A DNA stretch of 14,139 nt from an uncultured Eubacteriales bacterium (lineage in GTDB: Bacteria; Bacillota; Clostridia; Peptostreptococcales; Anaerovoracaceae), in NCBI GenBank assembly GCA_910585135.1, contig CAJUEB010000041.1, positions 1 to 14,139 of the forward strand. Reading direction: 5' to 3'. Below the pieces are notes generated by a model, which was not told the DNA's origin, ran no database searches, and saw nothing but the letters and a program-made list of their open reading frames with translations. Shown one piece after another: positions 1 through 6,526 of the stretch. The position numbers and the translations under genes were made by a program. Position 1 is the first letter of the stretch, and every line of letters begins with the position of its first letter.

Positions 1-60
1 ATCGATGATGTCCTTGTGTGTTTTGATAAGGTTTTGTCGAATGTAGAACGGATCAAGTAG
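1..60 (+). CDS. 3' end of an upstream gene (partial, unidentified)
   Basis: Frame 1 is open from the left edge to a TAG at 58-60 and reads IDDVLVCFDKVLSNVERIK. This amphipathic stretch looks like the C-terminal helix of a soluble enzyme. It is too short to assign a family. The next gene begins 77 bp downstream with no convincing promoter between them, so this gene may be the preceding member of the same sugar operon. Frame 2 is also open to position 45, so the call rests only on the reading frame and plausible composition. Confidence 0.45.
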   Translation: MDDVLVCFDKVLSNVERIK

Positions 61-126
61 GGCAGGGATTGAATTGTTAATGTATTGGCCGGAAAACGGG
101 AAAACAGGCGAACAGGAAAGAATAGT

Positions 127-131
127 AGGAG
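127..131 (+). promoter_or_regulatory. Ribosome binding site of the class II aldolase gene
   Basis: AGGAG lies 6 bp before the ATG at 138. It fixes the start of the aldolase gene. No earlier in-frame start has a comparable site. Confidence 0.8.
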
Positions 132-137
132 AGTGCG

Positions 138-1169
138 ATGGAGATATTAGATGCAAAGAATCAGGTGATCAAGGCTGGAAAGGCATTGGCTGAGTCGGGG
201 TTGATTGCCAGGACATGGGGGAATGTCAGTTGCAGGACGGACAGAGCGCATTTTGTCATCACTGCCAGCGGGCGCAATTATATGACGCTTACGCCGGAAG
301 AGGTCATCGAAGTAAAGATCGATGATTTAAGCTATGATAAAAACGGTGTGAAGCCATCCTCGGAAAAAAAGGTTCACAGGGAAATTTACCGGATCAAGGA
401 CGATGTTAATTTCGTGATTCACACTCATCAGAGCAATGCGTCGGCAGTTTCGGCCATGGGTCTTTCCCGCATTAAACTGGATCGGGAATATCCAGGGCTG
501 GGAGGCTATGTCCTCTGCGCAGACTATGGGCTTCCGGGGACAAAGCGGCTTTGCCGCAATACGGCCGCCGCGGTCAAAGAGACCGATCATAAAGCGGTGA
601 TCATGAAAAACCACGGCGCGGTATGTTACGGGCGCGATTACGATGAAGCTTTTGAAATCGCGCATACGCTGGAAGACGCTTGCGGGCGGTATCTGGCGGA
701 TCTCGGCGTGGAAGCATCGCCCGCTGCGCCTTGCGATGCGGCTCGCAGCATGGATGTTTCTTCTACTGCGTCTTGCAGTGCGGCTCTTGCGATGGAGCAG
801 GAGCTGGCGGAGCAATATGGCGGGCTTTGGAACAGCAGCCCGGTGATCCTCAAATACATGGAGGCAAGGTCGGAACTCAAGCCATATCTCGACGATTTCG
901 CGCAGCTTGTGGGAACGGGCATGGAAGTGGTAGAAGAAAACGCATTGCTGATACAGCTTGCGATTGATACGGGAAATCCGCTTCTCGTAAAGGGCAGGGG
1001 AGCGCTTTGTGCGGCAGAGAAGAAAAGTGATTGCGAGGCGCTTTCCATCGTCATCGAGAAAAACTGCCGGGCGGCGCTTGCCGCCATTGGTGAGAAGCCG
1101 CTTAGCCGCTGGGAAAGCCTGTTGATGCGGCAGTTCTATTTAAAGAAGTATTCGAAGCGGGAAGAATAG
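138..1169 (+). CDS. Class II aldolase/adducin-family sugar-phosphate aldolase with degenerate C-terminal repeat
   Basis: Probable zinc-dependent class II aldolase of the L-fuculose-phosphate/ribulose-phosphate type, which cleaves a ketose phosphate to DHAP plus an aldehyde in the cytosol. Residues 1-190 form the aldolase domain. Visible are the phosphate-binding GNVS (28-31), TASG (42-45) and SSE (74-76, with E76 in the place of the catalytic acid/base), the metal pair HTH (95-97), and the third metal ligand in KNHGA (H159). At 343 residues it is far longer than the usual 210-230. After an Ala/Ser-rich linker (about 192-220), residues 253-318 resemble 129-190 again but carry Arg (R287) where the histidine should be. 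The gene precedes a sugar kinase by 10 bp and a transporter follows, which supports a catabolic role. The substrate is not readable from sequence. A decarboxylase or epimerase relative in the same fold is possible. Confidence 0.85.
   Translation: MEILDAKNQVIKAGKALAESGLIARTWGNVSCRTDRAHFVITASGRNYMTLTPEEVIEVKIDDLSYDKNGVKPSSEKKVHREIYRIKDDVNFVIHTHQSNASAVSAMGLSRIKLDREYPGLGGYVLCADYGLPGTKRLCRNTAAAVKETDHKAVIMKNHGAVCYGRDYDEAFEIAHTLEDACGRYLADLGVEASPAAPCDAARSMDVSSTASCSAALAMEQELAEQYGGLWNSSPVILKYMEARSELKPYLDDFAQLVGTGMEVVEENALLIQLAIDTGNPLLVKGRGALCAAEKKSDCEALSIVIEKNCRAALAAIGEKPLSRWESLLMRQFYLKKYSKREE
724..786 (+). repeat. Short in-frame direct repeat in the aldolase linker
   Basis: Positions 724-744 and 766-786 are 21 bp copies that match at 18 of 21 bases and start 42 bp (14 codons) apart. 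They encode the parallel peptides AAPCDAARSMD and TASCSAALAME. The repeat lies in the linker between the aldolase domain and the degenerate C-terminal copy, and it suggests slippage-type expansion of the linker. Confidence 0.6.
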
Positions 1170-1179
1170 GAGGCGGCCG

Positions 1180-2781
1180 ATGTATGTAATCGCCTATGAT
1201 GTAGGAACGACGGGGTTGAAAAGCTGCCTGTTTCGCATGGATAAAGACCAGCCGATCGAGCTGGTTGCAGGGCAGATGCAGAATTATGATCTCTATGTGC
1301 TGGATAACGGCGGCGTGGAGCAAGACCCGGATCAGTGGTGGGAGGCGATGTGCGTGACGACAGAGAAGCTGCTGCAAGAGACGGGCATCGCCAAGGAAGA
1401 AATCATGGGAATTTCTTTTTGCGCACAGATGCAGGCGGTGGTTTTGGTAGATGCGGCAGGCAATCCCGTGCGCAGGGCAATGAGCTACATGGATAACCGG
1501 GGCAAAGCGCAGATCGATAAGCTGATGCATAAAGGGTTTAAAATCGCAGGGATGAATGCGCGGCGGCTGCTGCGTTCTTTGCAGATCAGCGGCGCTGTTT
1601 CGGGGAGCGTCAAAGATCCCGTCTTTAAATACCGCTGGGTGGCGGACAATGAGCCGGAGGTTTTTTCCCGTATACATAAGTGGCTCGATGTAAAGGATTT
1701 TTTGGTGTATAAGGCGAGCGGAAAGTTTACCATGTCCCGCGACAGTGCGTTTTCCACGTTGCTCTACGATACGAGGCGGGGACGAAACTGCTTTAGCGAA
1801 ACGCTGTGCCGCATGATGGAGGTGGACATGGAGCATCTGCCGGAAATCGTATTGAGCAGCGATGCTGTGGGCGGGATCACTGCGGAGGCGGCTTCTGAAC
1901 TGGGGCTTGCGGAAGGAACGCCGGTATTTTCGGGCGGCGGTGATGCTTCGCTGATCGGTGTCGGTGCAGGGGCGGCTAGCCCTGGGGATACCCATGTGTA
2001 TATGGGAACTTCGGGCTGGGTCTGCACGGTCGTTGAGAAGCAGAAGCTGGATGTCGGTTCGATGATCGCATCTATCGTGGGCGCTGATCCGAAAAGCTTT
2101 AATTGTTTTGCGGAGCTGGAAACGGCTGGAAAGTGCCTTGAATGGGCCAGGGATCATATCGGGCTGGATGAAATGGGGATTTTTGGCGAGAAGCGTTTTG
2201 CGGCAGATATCGAAAGCAATAAGAAGAATGTGTACAGCTTTATCATGGAGCGTATCCAGGATGTGCCGGCGGGCAGCAATGGCGTGATTTTTACCCCTTG
2301 GCTTCATGGGAACAGAAATCCGTTTGAGGATGCGGATGCCAGGGGAATGTTTTTCGGTCTGGGGATCGAAACGACAGCGCTTGACATGGTGCATGCGGTG
2401 ATAGAGGGTGTTTGTATGCATTTGAAATGGCAGATGAGCGCGATGGAAAAGCTGACGCCGTCTTCTGATGTGATTCGTTTTGTGGGCGGCGGCGCATTGT
2501 CCGGCCTGACCTGCCAGATCCTTGCTGATGTGCTGGATAAGACGGTGGAAACGGTCGATGAACCGCAGAATGCAGGCTCGGTCGGAGCGGCAGCAATCAT
2601 GGCGGTAGGGCTGGGTCTGTTTGACGACCTGGCCGAAGTGCGGGAACGCATTCCGGCTTCCGCTTCTTACACGCCGCGCAGAAAACACACAGAGCAGTAT
2701 CAGGCGTTATTTGAAATTTTCCAGGATCTTTATAAGAATAATAGAAAGAGTTTTCATCGGTTGAGAGAAAGGAGTATGTGA
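1180..2781 (+). CDS. FGGY-family carbohydrate kinase (xylulokinase-like)
   Basis: ATP-dependent kinase of the FGGY family (xylulose, fuculose, gluconate and glycerol kinases), acting in the cytosol to phosphorylate a sugar for the aldolase upstream. The 533 residues cover both actin-like lobes. The N-terminal phosphate loop is YDVGTTGLK (6-14). The sugar-side segment is SYMDNRGK (102-109). The presumed catalytic base is D255 in SGGGDAS, MGTSGW is at 275-280, and the adenosine-site GGGALSG is at 436-442. The usual GGGDN reads GGGDA here, a subgroup difference. The start is fixed by AGGAGG at 1168-1173, which overlaps the stop of the aldolase gene, 6 bp before ATG. The transporter gene starts one base after the stop, so translation is probably coupled. 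The long antisense frame here is a shadow. The sugar specificity is unknown. Confidence 0.9.
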   Translation: MYVIAYDVGTTGLKSCLFRMDKDQPIELVAGQMQNYDLYVLDNGGVEQDPDQWWEAMCVTTEKLLQETGIAKEEIMGISFCAQMQAVVLVDAAGNPVRRAMSYMDNRGKAQIDKLMHKGFKIAGMNARRLLRSLQISGAVSGSVKDPVFKYRWVADNEPEVFSRIHKWLDVKDFLVYKASGKFTMSRDSAFSTLLYDTRRGRNCFSETLCRMMEVDMEHLPEIVLSSDAVGGITAEAASELGLAEGTPVFSGGGDASLIGVGAGAASPGDTHVYMGTSGWVCTVVEKQKLDVGSMIASIVGADPKSFNCFAELETAGKCLEWARDHIGLDEMGIFGEKRFAADIESNKKNVYSFIMERIQDVPAGSNGVIFTPWLHGNRNPFEDADARGMFFGLGIETTALDMVHAVIEGVCMHLKWQMSAMEKLTPSSDVIRFVGGGALSGLTCQILADVLDKTVETVDEPQNAGSVGAAAIMAVGLGLFDDLAEVRERIPASASYTPRRKHTEQYQALFEIFQDLYKNNRKSFHRLRERSM

Positions 2782-2782
2782 A

Positions 2783-4000
2783 ATGAGAGATAAGAACGTA
2801 TCGCCTTATCGGTGGGTCGTACTCTTTGCAACAGTCCCCGTCGTGATCGCAACGGAGATGATGTGGCTTACTTTTTCCCCGATCGCAAGCGTCGTGGAAG
2901 CATCTTACGGTGTCAGCAACTTTGCCGTAAATATGCTGGCAACCAGCTACATGATCATGTTTATCATTTGCTGTATCCCGGCATCGTATGTGATCGATCG
3001 GTTTGGATTCCGGGTATCGCTGATCATAGGCGGTCTTTTGACGGGAATTTTCGGGTTTACCAGGGCGGCATTTTCGGATTCCTTTTTGCTGATTACCATA
3101 TCGCAGTTTCTGGTGGCAGCCGGGCAGCCGTTTCTGCTCAATGTGACGACGAAGGTGGCGGCAAATTGGTTTCCGTTTGAGGAGCGGGCGACTGCGGACG
3201 GCATTCTGACTATGGCACAATACCTTGGATTTGCCATTCCGATGGTGCTTTCGCCGATTTTAGCCGAATCCGTGGGGATTTCCGCAATGCTGCGGGTGTT
3301 TGCCGCAGTGGGAATTGTTGCTGCCGTGATTGCGATTCTTTTGACGCGGGAAAAACCGAAAATTGCACCTCCAGGCCCTTTAGCAGAAAAGGAGGATTTC
3401 AGCTTTTCTGCGATCGCATCGCTGTTTCAGAATAAGGCTTACAGGCTTGCGCTGCTGGCAGCATTTGTTTCCATCGGAATATTTAATACTATTTTAACGC
3501 TGATCGAAAGCATCCTGATGCCACGCGGCATTACGTCGGCGGAAGCTGGCATCATCGGCGCGGCTTTTGTCGTGGCGGGCGTGGTCGGTGCTGTCGTGCT
3601 GCCGATCATTTCTGATAAGGCAGGAAGACGGATTCCGTTCCTGCTAGCGGCGGTAACGCTTTTGGTTCCGCTTTATCTGGCGTTTACTTTTGTCCAAGGG
3701 TACATAATTTTAGTGGTGATTGCCGCTGTCTGCGGGTTCTCGATCATGGGTGTTGCACCGATTTTGTTCCAGCATGGCTCGGAGGTGGCTTATCCGGCAC
3801 AGGAGGGGACGTCCCTGGGACTGATCTTGCTGATGGGGCAGATTTCGGGAACGCTGTTCGTATTCCTCTTTGAAGCCTTGGGCGGATTGTCCGGCTCGGT
3901 CGTGATCCCGATGATCGGGATCGTTATCCTCAACGGGCTGCAAGTCCCTCTCGTGATGAAGATGAAGGAGTCCAGGTCGCTGGCGGATAGGGGCGAGTAG
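2783..4000 (+). CDS. Major facilitator superfamily transporter, FLVCR-like subgroup
   Basis: Integral membrane permease of 405 residues, about the standard length for 12 membrane helices, with hydrophobic segments throughout and a hydrophilic central loop near 190-215 (REKPKIAPPGPLAEKED). MFS motif A is visible in the loop between helices 2 and 3 (DRFGFR, 72-77) and its counterpart in the second half (SDKAGRR, 277-283). The stretches GQPFLLN (114-120) with AANWFPFEERATADGI (126-141), and SEVAYPAQEGTS (333-344), resemble the FLVCR/DIRC2-type branch rather than classical sugar permeases. From its operon position it most likely imports the substrate of the kinase and aldolase. That is inference, since eukaryotic FLVCR relatives carry heme or choline. 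AAGGAG at 2769-2774, inside the end of the kinase gene, lies 8 bp before ATG. Confidence 0.88.
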   Translation: MRDKNVSPYRWVVLFATVPVVIATEMMWLTFSPIASVVEASYGVSNFAVNMLATSYMIMFIICCIPASYVIDRFGFRVSLIIGGLLTGIFGFTRAAFSDSFLLITISQFLVAAGQPFLLNVTTKVAANWFPFEERATADGILTMAQYLGFAIPMVLSPILAESVGISAMLRVFAAVGIVAAVIAILLTREKPKIAPPGPLAEKEDFSFSAIASLFQNKAYRLALLAAFVSIGIFNTILTLIESILMPRGITSAEAGIIGAAFVVAGVVGAVVLPIISDKAGRRIPFLLAAVTLLVPLYLAFTFVQGYIILVVIAAVCGFSIMGVAPILFQHGSEVAYPAQEGTSLGLILLMGQISGTLFVFLFEALGGLSGSVVIPMIGIVILNGLQVPLVMKMKESRSLADRGE

Positions 4001-4002
4001 GT

Positions 4003-4053
4003 CGTATGCGGCGGATGCGCATGAAATAAATACGATATGCATGGCGGCATACG
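4003..4053. repeat. Inverted repeat just after the transporter gene
   Basis: CGTATGC at 4003-4009 is matched by GCATACG at 4047-4053, and the palindrome ATGCGCAT lies between them. The arms are short and no T-run follows, so this is not a convincing terminator. It could be a 3' end stabilising or processing hairpin for the sugar operon mRNA. Confidence 0.35.
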
Positions 4054-4120
4054 TGGAACAAATAGATGGCGCATGAATAAGCAAGTCACGCGTGGAGGGC
4101 GTGCATGGAAGCAAATCAGC
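4017..4120. repeat. Degenerate tandem repeat, two units of about 52 bp
   Basis: Both units begin with GCGCATGAA (4017 and 4069) and end in related stretches: GGCATACGTGGAACAAAT in the first, GGCGTGCATGGAAGCAAAT in the second. Between these the units have diverged, mostly by transitions. A tandem 7-mer AATCAGC x2 follows at 4114-4127. Confidence 0.5.
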
Positions 4121-4273
4121 AATCAGCTGGGCAAGCAGCGGTAAAGATTTCAATTTGAAAATTTGTCGCTACTTTTTGTAATATATTGGGCATCAATGGG
4201 TCAGGGAAGCAGACCGCACATAGAGGCTGGGCAGACAGGGCATTATATAAAATAAACAGGTTACGCGCGGAGG
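4077..4273 (+). repeat. 22 bp direct repeat pair differing only by transitions
   Basis: Positions 4077-4098 and 4252-4273 match at 18 of 22 bases, and all four differences are transitions. The shared core is ACGCG(T/C)GGAGG. The second copy appears to be a dispersed third version of the tandem unit at 4017-4120. Confidence 0.55.
4155..4184 (+). promoter_or_regulatory. Candidate sigma-70-type promoter facing the non-coding repeat block
   Basis: TTGAAA (4155-4160), an 18 bp spacer, and TAATAT (4179-4184). The -35 box lies at the end of a TTTCAA-T-TTGAAA dyad (4148-4160) that could serve as an operator. Transcription from here would start near 4191, cross the palindromic elements and meet the hairpin at 4856-4889. 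No protein gene follows it, so its purpose is unknown. Confidence 0.4.
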
Positions 4274-4291
4274 ATAAATGGACAGGGGAAC

Positions 4292-4338
4292 ATTCTCTTG
4301 AAAATGTGAAAATATCAATTTTAAGAGAATTTTACCGC
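4292..4338 (+). repeat. Palindromic element, copy 1 (forward)
   Basis: A 47 bp unit: ATTCTCTTG, 23 bp, then AGAGAATTTTACCGC. Its ends pair as ATTCTCTT (4292-4299) with AAGAGAAT (4323-4330), and after a one-base bulge AAAAT pairs with ATTTT, giving a long AT-rich hairpin. The last 15 bases (4324-4338) are the exact reverse complement of 4509-4523 in copy 4. Confidence 0.75.
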
Positions 4339-4376
4339 TCATCAGGTCTGAAAACAGCGAGAAAATGCAATACCAT

Positions 4377-4422
4377 GCGGTCAATTCTCTCAAACTTTTT
4401 AAAAACTTTGTTTTGAGAGAAA
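4377..4422 (-). repeat. Palindromic element, copy 2 (reverse)
   Basis: A 46 bp unit on the opposite strand. It begins GCGGTCAATTCTCT on the + strand and ends in GAGAGAAA. TTCTCTCAAA (4385-4394) and TTTGAGAGAA (4412-4421) form a perfect 10 bp stem. The distance between its ATTCTCT and AGAGAAA boxes is 39 bp end to end, the same as in copy 4. One base is missing in the GCGGTAAA tail relative to copy 4. Confidence 0.65.
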
Positions 4423-4434
4423 AATGACCTTAAA

Positions 4435-4482
4435 ATTCTCTTGTTTTGGAGAAATATCATAGAAACTAGAGAAACTAACTGC
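4435..4482 (+). repeat. Palindromic element, copy 3 (forward, diverged)
   Basis: A 48 bp unit in the same orientation as copy 1: ATTCTCTTG (4435-4443), 24 bp, then AGAGAAACTAACTGC (4468-4482), which matches the copy 1 tail at 11 of 15 positions. It is the most diverged copy. A local duplication of AGAAACTA (4461-4468 and 4470-4477) lies inside it. Confidence 0.55.
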
Positions 4483-4508
4483 TATTTGCATAGGGAATAG
4501 GGAAAAGT

Positions 4509-4555
4509 GCGGTAAAATTCTCTGAAATCGTATTTTATTTAAAAATCAAGAGAAT
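4509..4555 (-). repeat. Palindromic element, copy 4 (reverse)
   Basis: A 47 bp unit. Its reverse complement begins ATTCTCTTG, has 23 bp, then AGAGAATTTTACCGC. It therefore has the same ends and exact spacing as copy 1, but the interior differs. AAATTCTCT (4515-4523) pairs with AGAGAATTT (4549-4557), a 9 bp stem. Confidence 0.75.
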
Positions 4556-4680
4556 TTATTTGCGGATGAGTAAGGAGGGCTATAGCTGCTCTAAAAGAAT
4601 TATGGATGAGCCGGAAAGACCATGGACGAATCAGAAAACTGTAAATGAAGTAGAAGGATCGAGGATCGGGTAAATGATGC

Positions 4681-4710
4681 TAAGGCAAATGAAAATAAGG
4701 CAGATGAAAT
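4681..4710 (+). repeat. 15 bp tandem repeat, two units
   Basis: TAAGGCAAATGAAAA (4681-4695) is followed directly by TAAGGCAGATGAAAT (4696-4710), with two differences. It is small and of no assigned function. Confidence 0.5.
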
Positions 4711-4855
4711 GGTTTGCGGATACGCAGGCTGCCCTTGGTATCGTGGGGGATTGCGGCCCGGACATGGGACTTGCGAACCGGACAGAAAATCCGTGAACGG
4801 CTCGGACACAGAATAGGATAAACAGGGGCTAGTAAGATGATCGCACCTAATCATG

Positions 4856-4889
4856 AAAACAGGACATTTCTCGCTTTGTGTCCTGTTTT
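4856..4889 (+). terminator. Intrinsic terminator hairpin (likely bidirectional)
   Basis: AAAACAGGACA (4856-4866) and TGTCCTGTTTT (4879-4889) form a perfect 11 bp stem around a 12-base loop. The arm ends in TTTT, continuing GTT, on the + strand, and the mirror-image A-run makes it usable from the minus strand too. No protein gene ends just before it on the + strand; the nearest is the transporter, 850 bp upstream. Confidence 0.75.
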
Positions 4890-4900
4890 GTTAAAGCGCC

Positions 4901-4945
4901 ATCAAAAAACCTTCCCTGCGTTTGATGCGGGGAAGGTTTTTTGAT
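4901..4945 (-). terminator. Intrinsic terminator of gpmI
   Basis: ATCAAAAAACCTTCCC (4901-4916) and GGGAAGGTTTTTTGAT (4930-4945) form a perfect 16 bp stem with a 13-base loop. It starts 4 bp beyond the gpmI stop codon. Read on the minus strand, the G/C-rich stem is followed by a run of six T. The run of six T on the + strand side makes it bidirectional. Confidence 0.9.
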
Positions 4946-4949
4946 CTTC

Positions 4950-6473
4950 CTATACGAGCGGCTTCCCCGTCATTTCATCAGGGATTTCCAGATTCATCAG
5001 CTTTAACAGCGTAGGTGCGATATCACACAGCCTGCCGCCGTCATGCAGGGCGAGCGGTTTTTTTGCAATGTGGATAAGCGGTACATCGTTGAGGGAGTGC
5101 GCAGTCACGGTATTTCCCCCTGCATCGGTCATGACGTCCGCATTGCCGTGATCGGCAGTAAGCAGGATCTGCCCGTCCTTTGCGAGAACGGCATCGACGA
5201 TTTGCGGAACGCATTTGTCGAGTGCCTCGATGGCCTTGATTGCCGCATCCATAACGCCCGTATGACCGACCATGTCGGCATTGGCAAAGTTTAAGATGAT
5301 CATGTCGTATTTGTCGGTTTCAATAGCCTCCAGCACTTTTTTTGTTACCTCATAAGCGCTCATTTCCGGCTGCATATCGTAAGTGGCAACCTTCGGGGAA
5401 GGCACGAGGATGCGGTCTTCGTTTCGATTCGGGGCTTCAACGCCTCCGTTAAAGAAAAAAGTGACATGGGCGTATTTTTCGGTTTCTGCGATCCGAAGTT
5501 GCGTAAGCCCTAAATCGGCAATATATTCGCCGAGCGTATTTGTCAGTGATTCAGGCGGAAATGCCAAGGTGACGTTTGGCATCTGCGCATCGTATTGGGT
5601 CATGCAGATATAGCAGAGATCCTTGACTGTCTTTTTCCTTGTAAAGCCGTCGAAATCGGCGTCCACAAAGGCTCTTGTGATTTCCCTGGCTCTGTCCGGG
5701 CGGAAATTATACATGATCATGGCGTCTCCATCTTCAACGGGGATCGCTTCCTTCACTACGGTTGGAAGCACGAATTCATCGTTTTCTCCGCGTTCGTAGG
5801 TCGCCGAAATCGCTTCCGTTCCGCTTGGCGCATGTTCGCCTTCTCCCAGGGTCATCGCATCGTACGCCTTTTCCACCCTGTCCCAGCGTTTATCCCTGTC
5901 CATGGCATAATATCTGCCGGATATGATGCCGATCTGGCCGATTCCGATCTTCTTCAAATGTTCTTCCAGACGCTCGATGTATTGCCCGGCGCATCTTGGC
6001 GGCACATCCCGTCCATCGAGAAAACAATGGATGCAAAGCGACTTGATCCCTTCCCGTGCGGCAAGATCCGTCAGCGCCAGCAGGTGCGTGATGTGGCTGT
6101 GGACGCCGCCGTCGGAAAGCAGTCCCAGCAGGTGGAGCGTAGAATCATTTTTCTTTGCATGGGCGATGGCTTTTAACAAAGCCGGGTTTTGAAAAAAGCT
6201 GCCATCTTCGATAGCCTTGGTGATCCGCGTGAGATCCTGGTACACGATCCGGCCGGCGCCGATATTGAGATGCCCGACTTCGGAATTGCCCATCTGTCCT
6301 TCGGGAAGGCCAACGGAAAGCCCGCAAGCCTTCAATGTCGTTTTTGGATATTGTGCAAATATTTTATCCAGGTTTGGCTTATTGGCAGCGGCAATCGCAT
6401 TGCCTTCTTTTTTTTCATTGAGTCCGTAGCCGTCTAAAATCATCAGCATGGCGGGACGTTTGTAATCTTGCAT
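4950..6473 (-). CDS. gpmI: 2,3-bisphosphoglycerate-independent phosphoglycerate mutase
   Basis: Cytosolic glycolytic and gluconeogenic enzyme of the alkaline phosphatase superfamily that interconverts 3- and 2-phosphoglycerate using two Mn2+ ions. The 507 residues are full length (family about 510). Metal and catalytic residues are all visible: D14 in LDGYG, the phosphorylated S64 in MGNSEVGH, H125 in DGGVHSH, D153-R154 in FLDGRD, R187 in SGRYYAMDRD, R258/R261 in FRPDR, K333 in TEKYAHVTFFFNGG, D400/H404 in NADMVGH, D441/H442 in ADHGN, and H459 in TAHS. The start is set by GAGGTG, 7 bp before ATG on the minus strand. It stands alone here, whereas many Bacillota place it with gap, pgk, tpi and eno. 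It has its own leader and a strong terminator. Confidence 0.97.
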   Translation of the reverse strand: MQDYKRPAMLMILDGYGLNEKKEGNAIAAANKPNLDKIFAQYPKTTLKACGLSVGLPEGQMGNSEVGHLNIGAGRIVYQDLTRITKAIEDGSFFQNPALLKAIAHAKKNDSTLHLLGLLSDGGVHSHITHLLALTDLAAREGIKSLCIHCFLDGRDVPPRCAGQYIERLEEHLKKIGIGQIGIISGRYYAMDRDKRWDRVEKAYDAMTLGEGEHAPSGTEAISATYERGENDEFVLPTVVKEAIPVEDGDAMIMYNFRPDRAREITRAFVDADFDGFTRKKTVKDLCYICMTQYDAQMPNVTLAFPPESLTNTLGEYIADLGLTQLRIAETEKYAHVTFFFNGGVEAPNRNEDRILVPSPKVATYDMQPEMSAYEVTKKVLEAIETDKYDMIILNFANADMVGHTGVMDAAIKAIEALDKCVPQIVDAVLAKDGQILLTADHGNADVMTDAGGNTVTAHSLNDVPLIHIAKKPLALHDGGRLCDIAPTLLKLMNLEIPDEMTGKPLV

Positions 6474-6526
6474 ATATTTTCACCTCACTATTCATTCATC
6501 ATAACCTGTTTGATCGGTAAATATGT

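Larger units (their letters stand above)
4001..4949. other. Gene-free, repeat-rich interval of about 950 bp
   Basis: No reading frame here has a recognisable product together with a well-placed ribosome binding site. The stretch holds degenerate tandem repeats (4017-4127 and 4252-4273), a candidate promoter (4155-4184), an AT-rich block with four alternating palindromic elements (4292-4555), a 15 bp tandem repeat (4681-4710) and two terminator hairpins (4856-4945). One possible 40-codon frame at 4674-4796, with GAGG about 9 bp upstream, has no recognisable sequence, so I do not call it a gene. No tRNA-like or rRNA-like sequence was seen. Confidence 0.7.

Noticed and set aside
1102..2688. A 528-codon open frame on the minus strand opposite the sugar kinase
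   Set aside because: It overlaps a clear FGGY kinase almost completely, is rich in His/Arg/Cys with no recognisable motif, and has no sensible ribosome binding site. It is a codon-bias shadow. The same applies to the long minus frames opposite the amidase (10220-11056) and hrcA (11437-12486).
4003..4053. Terminator of the sugar operon
   Set aside because: The arms are only 7 bp apart from internal palindromes, the loop is long, and no T-run follows. It is listed only as an inverted repeat.
4186..4416. A 76-codon + strand frame starting at TTG within the non-coding block
   Set aside because: It has no Shine-Dalgarno, a rare start codon and no recognisable sequence, and it runs through two of the palindromic elements.
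4292..4555. CRISPR array
   Set aside because: The repeats alternate in orientation, are imperfect and differ in spacing (26-38 bp on the tail side, about 12 bp on the other), and no cas genes are present.
4674..4796. Possible 40-codon small protein (MMLRQMKIRQMKWFADTQ...)
   Set aside because: GAGG about 9 bp upstream is weak, part of the frame is the 15 bp tandem repeat, and no family is recognisable. It would need ribosome profiling or conservation to be listed.
4600..4854. An 84-codon minus-strand frame downstream of gpmI
   Set aside because: Its Ser/Pro/Phe-rich composition is typical of an antisense or random frame, it has no credible ribosome binding site, and it lies beyond the strong gpmI terminator.
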